Source: Frateuria_A sp049727805
Lineage (GTDB): Bacteria; Pseudomonadota; Gammaproteobacteria; Xanthomonadales; Rhodanobacteraceae
Length of the DNA stretch: 64,000 nt
Direction: 5' to 3'
Assembly: GCF_049727805.1 (NCBI RefSeq)
Contig: NZ_JBCNYA010000008.1
Location: 70,826-134,825 of the forward strand
This document shows, piece by piece, positions 15,925 to 24,781 of the stretch; position 1 is the first letter of the stretch; each line of letters starts with the position of its first letter. The notes under the pieces are model-generated. The model was given only the letters and a program-made list of their open reading frames with translations. It was not told where the DNA came from and searched no databases. The position numbers and the translations under genes were made by a program.

Positions 15925-17661
15925 TCATGCCCCGTCGGCGAGCTGCGCCAGCAAAGCCTCCACCTCTTCGTGCGTGTGCGCACGGAGCAGGCGCGTTGCC
16001 TGGCGGCGCAGGGCGGCGTGGTCGAGGGTGGCGAGGCGGTCGCGCACGTGCAGGATCTGGCTGGGGTGCATGCTGTATTCGCACAGGCCCAGCGCCAGCA
16101 GCAGGGCGGTGAAGCCGACGTCGCCGCCGATCTCGCCGCACAGGCTCACCGGCTTGCCGGCGCGGCGGCCGGCGGCGATGACGTAGGCGATCAGGCGCAG
16201 CAGCGCCGGCTGCAGCGGGTTGTAGATGTTCTCCAGGCCGTCGTTGCCGCGGTCGGCGGCGAGCACGTACTGGGCCAGGTCGTTGGTGCCGATGGCGAGG
16301 AAGTCGGCGTGCTCCAGCAGCGCGCGCACGTTGAGCGCGGCGGCGGGCACTTCGACCATCGCGCCCAGCGGCAGCTTCTCGGGCAGGTCGACGTTCTCGT
16401 GCTTGAGATCCTCGCGCGCCAGCTTGAACAGCGTGCGCACGGCGATCAGTTCGTCCGGCTGGGTGACCATCGGCACCAGCACGCGCACCGGGCCGTAACA
16501 GGCGGCGCGCAGGATGGCGCGGATCTGCGTGGTGAACACCGCCGGATAACGCAGCGACAGGCGCACGCCGCGCACGCCCAGCGCCGGGTTGTCCTCGCCG
16601 CGCAGGGCCAGGCCCGCGGCGTCGGCCTTGTCGGCGCCGAGGTCGAGCGTGCGGATGGTGACCGGCAGGCCGCCCATGCCGAGCACCAGGTCGCGGTAGG
16701 CGTTGAACTGCTCGTCTTCCGAGGGCAGCCCCTTGTGCTTGAGGAATAGGAACTCGGTGCGGTACAGGCCCACGCCATCGGCGCCGCGGGCGCGCGCCAT
16801 GGCGATGTCGGTGGCGGTCTCGGCGTTGGCGAACAGCTTGACCGGCACGCCGTCGCGGGTACGCGTGGGCGCGTTGGCGAGCTTGGCCAGGCGCCGGCCC
16901 TCGGCCGCGGCCTCGCGCTGCCAGGCGCGATAGCGGGCCAGGTCCTGGGCGGTCGGGTGGACGATGGTCTCGGCGCGCTCGGCGTCGAGCAGGATCAGGT
17001 CGTCGTCATGGATGGTGGCCAGCGCGTCGCGCGTGCCGACCAGCATCGGCAGGTCCAGGCTGCGCGCCAGGATCGCGCTGTGCGAATAGGGGCTGCCCGA
17101 GCTCGCCACCACGCCCAGCAGCCCGTTGCCGACCAGGTGCGCCATGTCGGCCGGCGCGATGGTGTCGGCGACCAGGATCTCGCCCACGCGCGCGGCGAGC
17201 TTGCGTTCCTCGCGGCTGGTCTGGCGCTGCAGCGCGGAGATCACCCGGTTGATGACCTGATCGACGTCCTCGCGGCGGCTGCGCAGGTACGGATCGTCCA
17301 TCGCCTCGAACACCTTGGCCAGGCGGTCGCGCTGCTTCTTGAGAGCCACGCCGGCGCGGTAGTGGCCAACGCGGATCAGGTCGTCCAGGCCGCGCAGCAG
17401 CTCCTTGTCGTCCAGCAGCAGGCTGTGCGCGTCGATGAACTCGTTGACCTCGCGGGCGAGCGCGCCGTGCAGGCGGCCGCGCAACTCGTGCAGCTCCTGC
17501 CGAGCGGTGTCGAGCGCGCGGTGGAGGTTTTCCAGTTCGCCCTCGACCTCGTCCTCGGCCAGCGGCCGGGTGTCGACCAGGTAGCGGCTCGGCTGCACCA
17601 GCCGCGCGCGGCCCAGGGCCATGCCCTTGGAGGCGGCGGTGCCGGGCAGCAGTTGCCTCAT
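15925..17661 (-). CDS. ptsI: PTS enzyme I (phosphoenolpyruvate-protein phosphotransferase)
   Basis: Takes phosphate from phosphoenolpyruvate and passes it to HPr. The 578-residue protein has the normal domain order: an N-terminal HPr-binding and phosphohistidine domain with SGSPYSHSAILARSLDLPMLVG (active His194), then the PEP-binding barrel with GLYRTEFLFL, the MVEVPAA segment and CGEIGGD with the conserved cysteine. No GAF domain is present, so this is EI and not EI-Ntr (PtsP). The in-frame extension upstream of the ATG lies in repeats and is not used. It is the last gene of the hprK operon, separated from ptsH by 162 bp of repeats. Confidence 0.95.
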   Translation of the reverse strand: MRQLLPGTAASKGMALGRARLVQPSRYLVDTRPLAEDEVEGELENLHRALDTARQELHELRGRLHGALAREVNEFIDAHSLLLDDKELLRGLDDLIRVGHYRAGVALKKQRDRLAKVFEAMDDPYLRSRREDVDQVINRVISALQRQTSREERKLAARVGEILVADTIAPADMAHLVGNGLLGVVASSGSPYSHSAILARSLDLPMLVGTRDALATIHDDDLILLDAERAETIVHPTAQDLARYRAWQREAAAEGRRLAKLANAPTRTRDGVPVKLFANAETATDIAMARARGADGVGLYRTEFLFLKHKGLPSEDEQFNAYRDLVLGMGGLPVTIRTLDLGADKADAAGLALRGEDNPALGVRGVRLSLRYPAVFTTQIRAILRAACYGPVRVLVPMVTQPDELIAVRTLFKLAREDLKHENVDLPEKLPLGAMVEVPAAALNVRALLEHADFLAIGTNDLAQYVLAADRGNDGLENIYNPLQPALLRLIAYVIAAGRRAGKPVSLCGEIGGDVGFTALLLALGLCEYSMHPSQILHVRDRLATLDHAALRRQATRLLRAHTHEEVEALLAQLADGA

Positions 17662-17679
17662 GGGGCGGCTCCGCGGCCA

Positions 17680-17823
17680 CCGGGAACGGGGAACGGGGAA
17701 CGGGGAACATGCGGCGTGCGGCACCCAGCCAGGCATCTGCACGTAGCGGCCGAAGCGAAGGCGGTCCCGCTTGCGCGGTCCCGCACGTTCCCCGCTCCCC
17801 TTTCGCCGTTCCCCGCTCTCACC
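17680..17823. repeat. Heptamer repeats facing each other between ptsH and ptsI
   Basis: Four tandem copies of a 7-mer (GGGAACG-type, 17681-17708) on one side and an inverted, degenerate block (GTTCCCCGCTCCCC then CCGTTCCCCGCTC, 17787-17819) on the other, about 78 bp apart. A transcript through the gap could fold the two blocks together. No gene is seen inside. Confidence 0.7.
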
Positions 17824-18093
17824 TTATGCGCCCTCGTCGAACTTGCGCTCGAACAGCGCGATGACGGCGGTGAGTGCCTGCACCTCGTCGGGGCCGTCGG
17901 CGCGCACGGTGAGCGGCGTGCCGATGCCGGCCGAAAGCATCATCACGCCCATGATGCTCTGCGCGTTGACCTCGCGGCCCTTGCTGACCAGCCACACGGT
18001 GGATTTGAAGCCCTGCACCAGCTGCACCAGCTTGGCCGAGGCGCGCGCGTGCAGGCCGAGCTTGTTGGAGACGGTGATTTCCTGTTCAAGCAT
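17824..18093 (-). CDS. ptsH: Phosphocarrier protein HPr
   Basis: An 89-residue phosphocarrier of the PTS. The catalytic His15 is in NKLGLHARASAKL, and the regulatory Ser46 is present in AQSIMGVMML, the site that HPr kinase/phosphorylase modifies. Both sites, with hprK in the same operon, make dual phosphorylation likely. Its start lies inside the 3' end of the EIIA gene (8-bp overlap). Confidence 0.96.
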   Translation of the reverse strand: MLEQEITVSNKLGLHARASAKLVQLVQGFKSTVWLVSKGREVNAQSIMGVMMLSAGIGTPLTVRADGPDEVQALTAVIALFERKFDEGA

Positions 18094-18478
18094 GGTCGAT
18101 GAAGATTCCCCCGCGGCCACCATGGGCGGCCACCTGTGCCAGTTCGTCCAAGGGCTTCTCGGCGTAGTTGAGCACGCGCAGCAGCATCGGAAGGTTGAGC
18201 CCGGACACACAACGCAACCGCACGCCGAGCGCCGCGAGCGACAGGCCGATGTTGCAGGGCGTGGCGCCGTAGAGGTCGGCCAGCACCAGCACGCCGTCGC
18301 CCTGGTCGAGCTCGCGCGCGTGGTGGGCGGTGAGTGTGCGCATCACGTCCGGGTCGGCGTGCGCCGGCACCTCCACCGCCTCGACCTTCAAGGGAAGCTT
18401 GGGCATGACGTGGTGGGCGGCGGAGATCAGTGCCTTGCCGACCGCCTCGTGGGTCATCAGGAGGACGCCGACGCTCAT
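18086..18478 (-). CDS. PTS EIIA component, mannose family
   Basis: A 130-residue single-domain EIIA(Man) protein. The phospho-accepting histidine is His10 in GVLLMTHEAVGKAL; LVLADLYGATPCNIG near 65-80 is the conserved core. No IIB, IIC or IID partner is encoded nearby, so it is probably an output module of a regulatory PTS and not part of a sugar permease. GGAG lies before the ATG. It is placed between rapZ (34 bp upstream) and ptsH (8-bp overlap). Confidence 0.92.
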   Translation of the reverse strand: MSVGVLLMTHEAVGKALISAAHHVMPKLPLKVEAVEVPAHADPDVMRTLTAHHARELDQGDGVLVLADLYGATPCNIGLSLAALGVRLRCVSGLNLPMLLRVLNYAEKPLDELAQVAAHGGRGGIFIDHA

Positions 18479-18512
18479 GGCCGCGCTCCACGGGAGGGAG
18501 GGAAGATGGCCA

Positions 18513-19430
18513 TCATTCGAGTTCACGATGGAAGGTCAGCACGCCTTCGCGCCTGGCGCGGTAGTGCGCGGCCAGGCGCTCGACCAGGTACACCGAGCGG
18601 TGCCGTCCGCCGGTGCAGCCGACCGAGATGGTGACGTAGCTGCGGTCGTCCTGTTCGAAGCGCGGCAGCCAGGCATCGAGCCAGCGGGCGGTGTCGGCGA
18701 AGTACTCGCCGACCATCGGTTCGGCCTCGAGGAATTCGCGCACCGGCGCGTCCTTGCCCGAGAGCGGACGCAGCTCGGGCTGCCAGTGCGGATTGGGCAG
18801 GCAGCGTGCGTCGAACACGAAGTCGGAATCCAGCGGCAGCCCGCGGCGGAAGGCGAAGGACTGGAACATCAGCGTGAGGCCTTCGGTGGCCGCTGCGTAG
18901 CCGGTGGCGATCAGCCGGCGCAACTGGTGCACGTTGAGCTCGCTCGAATCGATCACCTTTTCCGCGATGCCGACCAGCGGACGCAGCAGGCGGCGCTCCT
19001 CCGCGATGGCATCGGCCAGCGAGACGCCGCGCAGCGCGAGCGGATGGCGGCGGCGGGTCTCCGAATAGCGCTTGATCAGCACCTCGTCGCGGCAGTCCAG
19101 GAACACCAGATGCACGTGCACGCCGGCGGCAGCGAGTTCCGAGAGCACCAGCGGCATGTGGGCGAAGTCCTCGCCGCGGTTGCGTACGTCCACGCCCACT
19201 GCGATGCGACGCCGCCGCCCGCCGCCGTTCTGCATCACCGACTGCACCAGTTGCGGCAGCAGGCCGCTGGGCAGGTTGTCGACGCAGTAGAACTCCAGGT
19301 CCTCCAGCGCGCGCAGCGCGACCGTCTTGCCGCCGCCGGACATGCCGGTGAGCACCACCAAATGCACGGCGTTCGGGTCGTTGAGGCTGCTGGGCGGCGC
19401 GGGCTCGTGGGGGTTCACTGGGCTCACCAT
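18513..19430 (-). CDS. rapZ: RNase adapter RapZ
   Basis: A nucleotide-binding protein known in enterobacteria to guide RNase E to small RNAs controlling glucosamine-6-phosphate synthase. The 305-residue protein has the P-loop GMSGGGKT near residues 29-36, FYCVDNLP near 47, FLDCRDEVLIKRYSETRR near 109-126, and the C-terminal ISVGCTGGRHRSVYLVE, which is highly conserved. The ATG overlaps the hprK stop by 7 bp. Linkage of rapZ to hprK and PTS genes is common in Proteobacteria. Whether it has the enterobacterial small-RNA function here is not shown. Confidence 0.95.
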   Translation of the reverse strand: MVSPVNPHEPAPPSSLNDPNAVHLVVLTGMSGGGKTVALRALEDLEFYCVDNLPSGLLPQLVQSVMQNGGGRRRRIAVGVDVRNRGEDFAHMPLVLSELAAAGVHVHLVFLDCRDEVLIKRYSETRRRHPLALRGVSLADAIAEERRLLRPLVGIAEKVIDSSELNVHQLRRLIATGYAAATEGLTLMFQSFAFRRGLPLDSDFVFDARCLPNPHWQPELRPLSGKDAPVREFLEAEPMVGEYFADTARWLDAWLPRFEQDDRSYVTISVGCTGGRHRSVYLVERLAAHYRARREGVLTFHRELE

Positions 19431-20410
19431 GGCGGAAGCCGGCGCATCTGGTGCGCCTGGCGGTCGATGAAGGTCTGCGCGGGATCGATGCCCTTGCTCT
19501 TGAGCATATGGTGGCGCACCGCCGCTTCCACCAGTACCGCCAGGTTGCGGCCAGGGGCCACCGGGATGGTGATCATCGGCACGGATACCTCGAGGATCTC
19601 GCGATGGCTGGTGTCGCCGGTCAGGCGGGTCATCGCGTCGATGTCCTCGCCTTCGCGCAGGGTTTTCAGGTGCACCACCAGGCGCAGGTATTTGGAATGC
19701 TTGACCGCGGTGTGGCCGAACATCTCGCGCACGTTGAGCACGCCCAGACCGCGCACTTCGAGCAGGTCCTGCAGCAGCTCGGGGCAGGTGCCGTCGATCA
19801 CGTCCGGCGCGATCAGGGTGAACTCGGTGGCGTCGTCGGCGACCAGGCGGTGGCCGCGGCTGATCAGCTCCAGCGCCAGCTCGCTCTTGCCCGAACCCGA
19901 TTCGCCGGTGATCAGCACGCCGATGGAGAACACCTCCAGGAACACGCCGTGCAGGGTGCTGCGCGGCGCCAGCAGGCGCGCCAGGTGGTACTGCATCCAG
20001 GTCAGCAGCTCGTGGCCGCGCTTGGCGCTGATCCACAGCGGCGTGTGGGTTTCCTCCGCCACCTCGCGCAGATCGGAGGGGATGGTCTGGTCCTTGGTCA
20101 CGATCAGCGCCACCGGCTGGTAGGCGGCGATCTTGTGCATCGCCTCCCAGCGCTGGCGCGAGTCCAGGCCGTCGAGCCAGTTGAGCTCCTCGGTGCCGAT
20201 GATCTGCACCTTGTTGGGGTAGATCACGTTCAGGTAGCCGATCAGCGACGGACGGCGGGTGGCGGTGGCGCCCGGCTCGATCACGCGTCCTTCGCCGCGC
20301 ATGCCCGAAACCCAGCGCAACCCCATGCGTTCATGGACGCCGTCGAAGAGTTGTCGTGCGGTGAGACGTTCCAAGGCCTGTGTTTCCTGCCGGCGGGCAA
20401 CGGGTGGCAT
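19424..20410 (-). CDS. hprK: HPr kinase/phosphorylase
   Basis: Phosphorylates and dephosphorylates Ser46 of HPr according to metabolic state. The 328-residue protein has an N-terminal regulatory domain (1-135), the P-loop GESGSGKS at 169-176, the signature LEVRGLGVLNVREMFG near 213-228, and DVIDGTCPELLQ between them. The length is normal. It is the first gene of the operon hprK-rapZ-EIIA-ptsH-ptsI. The stretch upstream is a 464-bp non-coding gap with repeats. Confidence 0.96.
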   Translation of the reverse strand: MPPVARRQETQALERLTARQLFDGVHERMGLRWVSGMRGEGRVIEPGATATRRPSLIGYLNVIYPNKVQIIGTEELNWLDGLDSRQRWEAMHKIAAYQPVALIVTKDQTIPSDLREVAEETHTPLWISAKRGHELLTWMQYHLARLLAPRSTLHGVFLEVFSIGVLITGESGSGKSELALELISRGHRLVADDATEFTLIAPDVIDGTCPELLQDLLEVRGLGVLNVREMFGHTAVKHSKYLRLVVHLKTLREGEDIDAMTRLTGDTSHREILEVSVPMITIPVAPGRNLAVLVEAAVRHHMLKSKGIDPAQTFIDRQAHQMRRLPPW

Positions 20411-20454
20411 TGTGCCAGCTATGCGGGACGGGGCGGGATGAGCGGGTGTCGCAG

Positions 20455-20795
20455 GGGCGCCCCCATCCGCCTGTCGGCACCTTCCCCCGCGGTCGCGGGG
20501 GAAGGCTCGGGGACGTGGCGCTGCGCCCTTGATCCTTCCCCGGCGGTCGCGGGGGAAGGCTCGGGGACGTGGCGCTGCGCCTTTGATCCTTCCCCGGCGG
20601 TCGCGAGGGGAAGCTCGGGGACGTGGCGCTGCACTTTTGATCCTTCCCCCGTTGACGGGGGAAGGTGCCCGAAGGGCAGATGGGGAATGAAGCCGTGCGA
20701 AAGGCCCACCCGGGTATCGCGCCCAAAAGCGCCCTCATCCGACTGTCGGCACCTCCCAGCGTTCGCGGGGAAAGGCTCGGGGACTGGCATGGCAC
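20455..20795. repeat. 54-bp tandem array followed by a composite family A element
   Basis: This fills most of the 464-bp gap between hprK and hpf. Three units of exactly 54 bp start at 20480, 20534 and 20588. Each has the hairpin head CCTTCCCC-GGTCGC-GGGGAAGG and a shared tail CTCGGGGACGTGGCGCTGC. A fourth hairpin (20642-20665) opens a composite element running to about 20780, which matches the element at 49508-49642 in reverse orientation. The rest of the gap (20796-20874) holds the hpf terminator. No gene is visible. Because 54 is divisible by 3, minus-strand frames stay open and give an artificial 18-residue repeat. Confidence 0.85.
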
Positions 20796-20824
20796 TTTGG
20801 CCCGCGAAAGCTTGTGCTCCGGAC

Positions 20825-20851
20825 AAAAAAGACCCGCCACGAGGGCGGGTC
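20825..20851 (-). terminator. Rho-independent terminator downstream of hpf
   Basis: On the minus strand: stem GACCCGCC/GGCGGGTC with a five-base loop, followed by TTTTTT, 24 bp after the hpf stop. It separates the kdsD-to-hpf operon from hprK. Confidence 0.88.
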
Positions 20852-20874
20852 CCTTTCGTCCGGATGCAGGCCGT

Positions 20875-21198
20875 TCAGCCGAACTGCCGCGCGTCGCGCG
20901 CCTCCTGCGGGTGCTTGTCGGTCACCTTGTCGCGGTGGCGGCGCAGCTGCGCGGCCAGCTTGTCGAACACCATGTCGATGGAGGCGTACATGTCGGCCCC
21001 GCACGCCGCGGCGTGCAGGGCGGCGCCATTGGTGGTCAGGGTCGCATCGGCACAGTGCTGCAGCTTGTCCAGCGACAGCACCATGCTCAGGCCGGTGCAT
21101 TTCTCGTCGAGGCGGGTCAGGCGATCGAGCCGTGACGTGGCATGTGCACGCAGGGCGGGGGTGACTTCGATCTGCTGGCCGGTGAGTTGGAACTGCAT
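20875..21198 (-). CDS. hpf: Ribosome hibernation promoting factor (short HPF/YfiA family)
   Basis: Binds the 30S subunit and helps store ribosomes in slow growth. The 107-residue protein is the short form: QFQLTGQQIEVTPALRAHA at the N-terminus and DMYASIDMVFDKLAAQLRRHRDK near 69-91, typical of the S30EA domain. A strong AGGAGG site is just before the ATG. It lies downstream of rpoN, as in many Proteobacteria; the next expected gene, ptsN, is not present. Confidence 0.94.
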   Translation of the reverse strand: MQFQLTGQQIEVTPALRAHATSRLDRLTRLDEKCTGLSMVLSLDKLQHCADATLTTNGAALHAAACGADMYASIDMVFDKLAAQLRRHRDKVTDKHPQEARDARQFG

Positions 21199-21317
21199 GG
21201 TTCGCCTCCTCTGGTACAGGCCGCCGTGGGGCGGCGGGGTCAGCATGCCGGTGGTCTTGCGGCACGCCGGTCTCTCATTCCTATGGGAGCGTTCTGGCCG
21301 GTTCCAAGTCCTCCTGT

Positions 21318-22760
21318 TCAGCCGGCGCGCTGGCGCTCGCTGGAACTGGGGATGCGCAGGGCCTCGCGGTACTTGGCCACGGTGCGGCGGGCCACCTGGA
21401 TGCCCTTGCGGTTGAGCTCCTCGGCCAGTGCCTGGTCGGACAGCGGCTTGCGTGTGTCCTCGGCGTCGATGAGCTTCTTGATCATGGCCTGGATGGCGGT
21501 GGCCGAGGCGCCGCCGCCGTCTTCGGTGGAAACGCCGCTGGAGAAGAAGTACTTCAACTCGTAGGTGCCGCGCGGCGTGTGGATGTATTTGCGCGTGGTC
21601 ACGCGCGAGATGGTCGATTCGTGCATGCCGACCTCCTCGGCGACCTCGCGCAGCACCAGCGGGTGCATCGCCTCGGGGCCGTAGTCGAGGAAGGCGCTCT
21701 GCCGGCGCACGATGGCGTCGGCGACCTTCAGCAGCGTCTCGGCGCGCGATTCGAGGCTCTTGATCAGCCAGCGCGCCTCCTGCAACTGGCCGCGCATCCA
21801 GCTGGCGTCCTCGCCGCGCGCCTGCGCGATCAGGCTGCAGTAGTGCTGGTTGAGGCCCAGCCGCGGCTGGCAGTCGGGGTTGAGGCTGACCTTCCAGCGC
21901 GTGCCTTCCTTGTAGGCGTAGACGTCGGGCGCGACGTACTCCACCGGGGTGGCATCCAGTGCGGCGCCGGGGCGCGGGTCGAGGCTGCGAATCAACAGCG
22001 CGGCGGCGGCGACGTCCTCCTCGCTGGCGCGCAGCTTGCGCGCGAGCCTGGCGACGTCGTTGCGGGCGAGCAGTTCCAGTTCGCCGGCGACGATCTGCAT
22101 CGCCAGCTCGCGATGCGGCGTGGAAGCGTCGAACTGTTCCAGCTGCACGCGCAGACAGTCGCGCAGGTCCAGGCTGGCGATGCCGGTCGGATCGAAGCGC
22201 TGCAACTGGCGGCGCACCGTCTCGACTTCCTCGACGCTGGCGTCCAGGTCGGCCGGCAGCGCGGCGAGCACGCCGTCGAGGCCCTCGGCGAGGTAGCCGT
22301 CAGCGTTGAGCGCGTCGATGATGATGGTGGCGATGAGCCGCTGGCGGGTGTTCAGCGGCGTCAGGTTGAGTTGCCACAGCAGGTGTTCCTGCAGCGTCTC
22401 GGGCGCGGCGTTCTGCGGCTCGAAATCCTCTTCGCCGCGGCTGCCGGCGCCGCTGGCGCTGCCGCTGAGCGAGAAGTCGATCGGCGCTTCGGCCGGCGCA
22501 TCGGGCTCGCTCCAGTCGGCGCCGTCGTCGACGTCATGGTCGACCGTGGCCGCCTCGGCCGGTGCGGCCGTGAAGCTTTCTTCCTCGGCCTCGCCCGGAG
22601 TGGCTTCCTCCTCGAACTCCAGCAGCGGGTTGCCCTCGGCGATCTGGCGCAGTTCGGCCTCGAGCTCCAGCTGCGAGAGCTGCAACAGCCGGATCGCCTG
22701 CTGCAACTGCGGCGTCAGGGTGAGCTGTTGGTTGAGGCGGAACTGCAGTCCGGGTTTCAT
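21318..22760 (-). CDS. rpoN: RNA polymerase sigma-54 factor
   Basis: Directs transcription from -24/-12 promoters with enhancer-binding proteins. The 480-residue protein has the Gln/Leu-rich activator-interacting region (MKPGLQFRLNQQLTLTPQLQ, then LLQLSQLELEAE), an acidic linker (about 47-100), the core-binding domain, the helix-turn-helix with HESTISRVTTRKY, and the RpoN box ARRTVAKYRE at 457-466. All regions are intact. It begins 88 bp after lptB. No partner activator is in the window. Confidence 0.97.
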   Translation of the reverse strand: MKPGLQFRLNQQLTLTPQLQQAIRLLQLSQLELEAELRQIAEGNPLLEFEEEATPGEAEEESFTAAPAEAATVDHDVDDGADWSEPDAPAEAPIDFSLSGSASGAGSRGEEDFEPQNAAPETLQEHLLWQLNLTPLNTRQRLIATIIIDALNADGYLAEGLDGVLAALPADLDASVEEVETVRRQLQRFDPTGIASLDLRDCLRVQLEQFDASTPHRELAMQIVAGELELLARNDVARLARKLRASEEDVAAAALLIRSLDPRPGAALDATPVEYVAPDVYAYKEGTRWKVSLNPDCQPRLGLNQHYCSLIAQARGEDASWMRGQLQEARWLIKSLESRAETLLKVADAIVRRQSAFLDYGPEAMHPLVLREVAEEVGMHESTISRVTTRKYIHTPRGTYELKYFFSSGVSTEDGGGASATAIQAMIKKLIDAEDTRKPLSDQALAEELNRKGIQVARRTVAKYREALRIPSSSERQRAG

Positions 22761-22848
22761 GCCAGCCGTTGGGGAGGAACGTGCGGGTCATCCTACCCCG
22801 CTGGCTGTGACGCGACCATAGTCGTGGCCGGCATTCGCCGGCGCCGCG

Positions 22849-23568
<720 letters not shown>

Positions 23569-23571
23569 CGG

Positions 23572-24228
23572 TCAGGGATGCCCGGCGCTGGTGGCGGGGG
23601 CGGGCGCCGACGCGCTGGTGGCCGGCGCCGGACTGCTGCTGGCCGGTGCCGTTGCGTTGCCGGCGGGCGCTGCGGCGCTGCCGGCCGGCGCAGCCGTCGC
23701 AGCCGGCTTGGGCTTGGGCTTGAAGGTCATGTGCACGCGGCCGTCGCCGCCGCTGTCGCCGGTCATTTCGCTGGTCTGCGTGTTGTAGGTGAGCCGGTCG
23801 CCGTGCGCTTCGCCGCGGCCTTGCTGGGTGATCGAGGCATGACCCTGCAGCACCGCAAAGTCCTTGGTGACCTGGTAGTCGATGGTGGCCGCCTCGCCCT
23901 GCATCAGGTTGCCGTTGTCGTCCAACTGCTGCAGGTGCGCCGGGCTGCCGGTCAGCACCACGCGGCTGATCTCGCTATTGGCGTCGAAGTACACCTTGCC
24001 GTGGTCGGCGGTCGCCTTGAGCGACCCCTGGGTGATGACCACGTTGCCGGTCAGCGTGCTCACGCTGTTGGGTTTCTGGAAACCATCGAAATGCGACGCG
24101 TCCACGTTCATCGGCTGGTCGCGGTCGGTCTTCTTGGCCTGCGCCGGCGCCAGCACGAGCAGGCCCAGCAGGGCCAGCGCGCAGCTAGCGCGCACGCTGG
24201 CGAGGCGGGAACGTGGCATGGACGTCAT
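23572..24228 (-). CDS. lptA: LPS transport periplasmic protein LptA with an extended Ala/Pro tail
   Basis: Periplasmic bridge protein that carries lipopolysaccharide between LptC and LptD. The 218-residue protein has a signal peptide (to about 31, APAQA-KK), the OstA beta-jellyroll (about 38-165: FQKPNSVSTLTGNVVITQG, GSPAHLQQLDDNG, LTYNTQTSEM), and then a low-complexity tail of about 50 residues, Ala/Pro/Ser-rich after a KPKPKP stretch, which the family usually lacks. The start codon lies 44 bp inside lptC; an in-frame ATG three codons later is also possible. Confidence 0.93.
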   Translation of the reverse strand: MTSMPRSRLASVRASCALALLGLLVLAPAQAKKTDRDQPMNVDASHFDGFQKPNSVSTLTGNVVITQGSLKATADHGKVYFDANSEISRVVLTGSPAHLQQLDDNGNLMQGEAATIDYQVTKDFAVLQGHASITQQGRGEAHGDRLTYNTQTSEMTGDSGGDGRVHMTFKPKPKPAATAAPAGSAAAPAGNATAPASSSPAPATSASAPAPATSAGHP

Positions 24229-24781
24229 CGAGCAGCTCCAGGTGTTTGTCGTTGAGGTCGGCACGCATGCCGACGCCGTGAATTCTAGTGCCGCCCTGCA
24301 CCAACTGCGCCGGGGCGGCGGTCTCCAGGCGGTTCTGCTTGGGCCAGGCCGTGACCTCGGAGGTGTCGAGTGTCGTCCGCGGCGTGTCATCGAACGCTGC
24401 TCGTTCCATGTGCACCGGCCCCTGCAGCTTGAGCAGCGTGCCGTCGCGGTTGACCCAGCCGTACAGCGAGCGGCCGAGCCAATCGGGCACCGCCGCCTGG
24501 TTGGAGGGCAGGCGGAAATCGGGCGCGTTGATGTACAGCGACTCGTCGCCCTCGCGCCGCTCCAGCCGCGGTGCATCGATCAGGAAGCTGGGCAGGCCAT
24601 CGGTGCCGTACTGGACGAGCTTGAAGTCGGTGAGCGTGTAGCCCGAACGAGGCGGTCCGACGAACGGGTTGGCCTTCGGCGCCGGCCCGATCCACCACAG
24701 CAGCAACTGGGTGGCGCCAGCCAGCAGCGCGACCACGACGATGGCCGCCGCCAGACGGCGGTCGCGCAGCCATTCCCTCAC
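24185..24781 (-). CDS. lptC: LPS export protein LptC
   Basis: A single-pass inner-membrane protein receiving lipopolysaccharide from LptBFG. The 198-residue protein has one N-terminal helix (about 11-29, AAAIVVVALLAGATQLLLWW) and a periplasmic jellyroll with YTLTDFKLVQYGTDGLP, LYINAPDFRL and TRIHGVGMRADLNDKHLEL, typical of LptC. The start is GTG, overlapping the kdsC stop (GTGA), and its 3' end overlaps lptA by 44 bp, so the three genes are translationally coupled. Confidence 0.93.
   Translation of the reverse strand: MREWLRDRRLAAAIVVVALLAGATQLLLWWIGPAPKANPFVGPPRSGYTLTDFKLVQYGTDGLPSFLIDAPRLERREGDESLYINAPDFRLPSNQAAVPDWLGRSLYGWVNRDGTLLKLQGPVHMERAAFDDTPRTTLDTSEVTAWPKQNRLETAAPAQLVQGGTRIHGVGMRADLNDKHLELLDDVHATFPPRQRAR

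Noticed and set aside
17824..20410. A sugar-specific PTS permease operon
   Set aside because: Only EI, HPr, EIIA(Man), HprK and RapZ are present; there are no IIB, IIC or IID genes, so the system is more likely regulatory.
20331..20840. Minus-strand frame giving an 18-residue repeat protein
   Set aside because: The repetition comes from a 54-bp non-coding array whose length is divisible by three; there is no start context and the hairpin heads explain the sequence.
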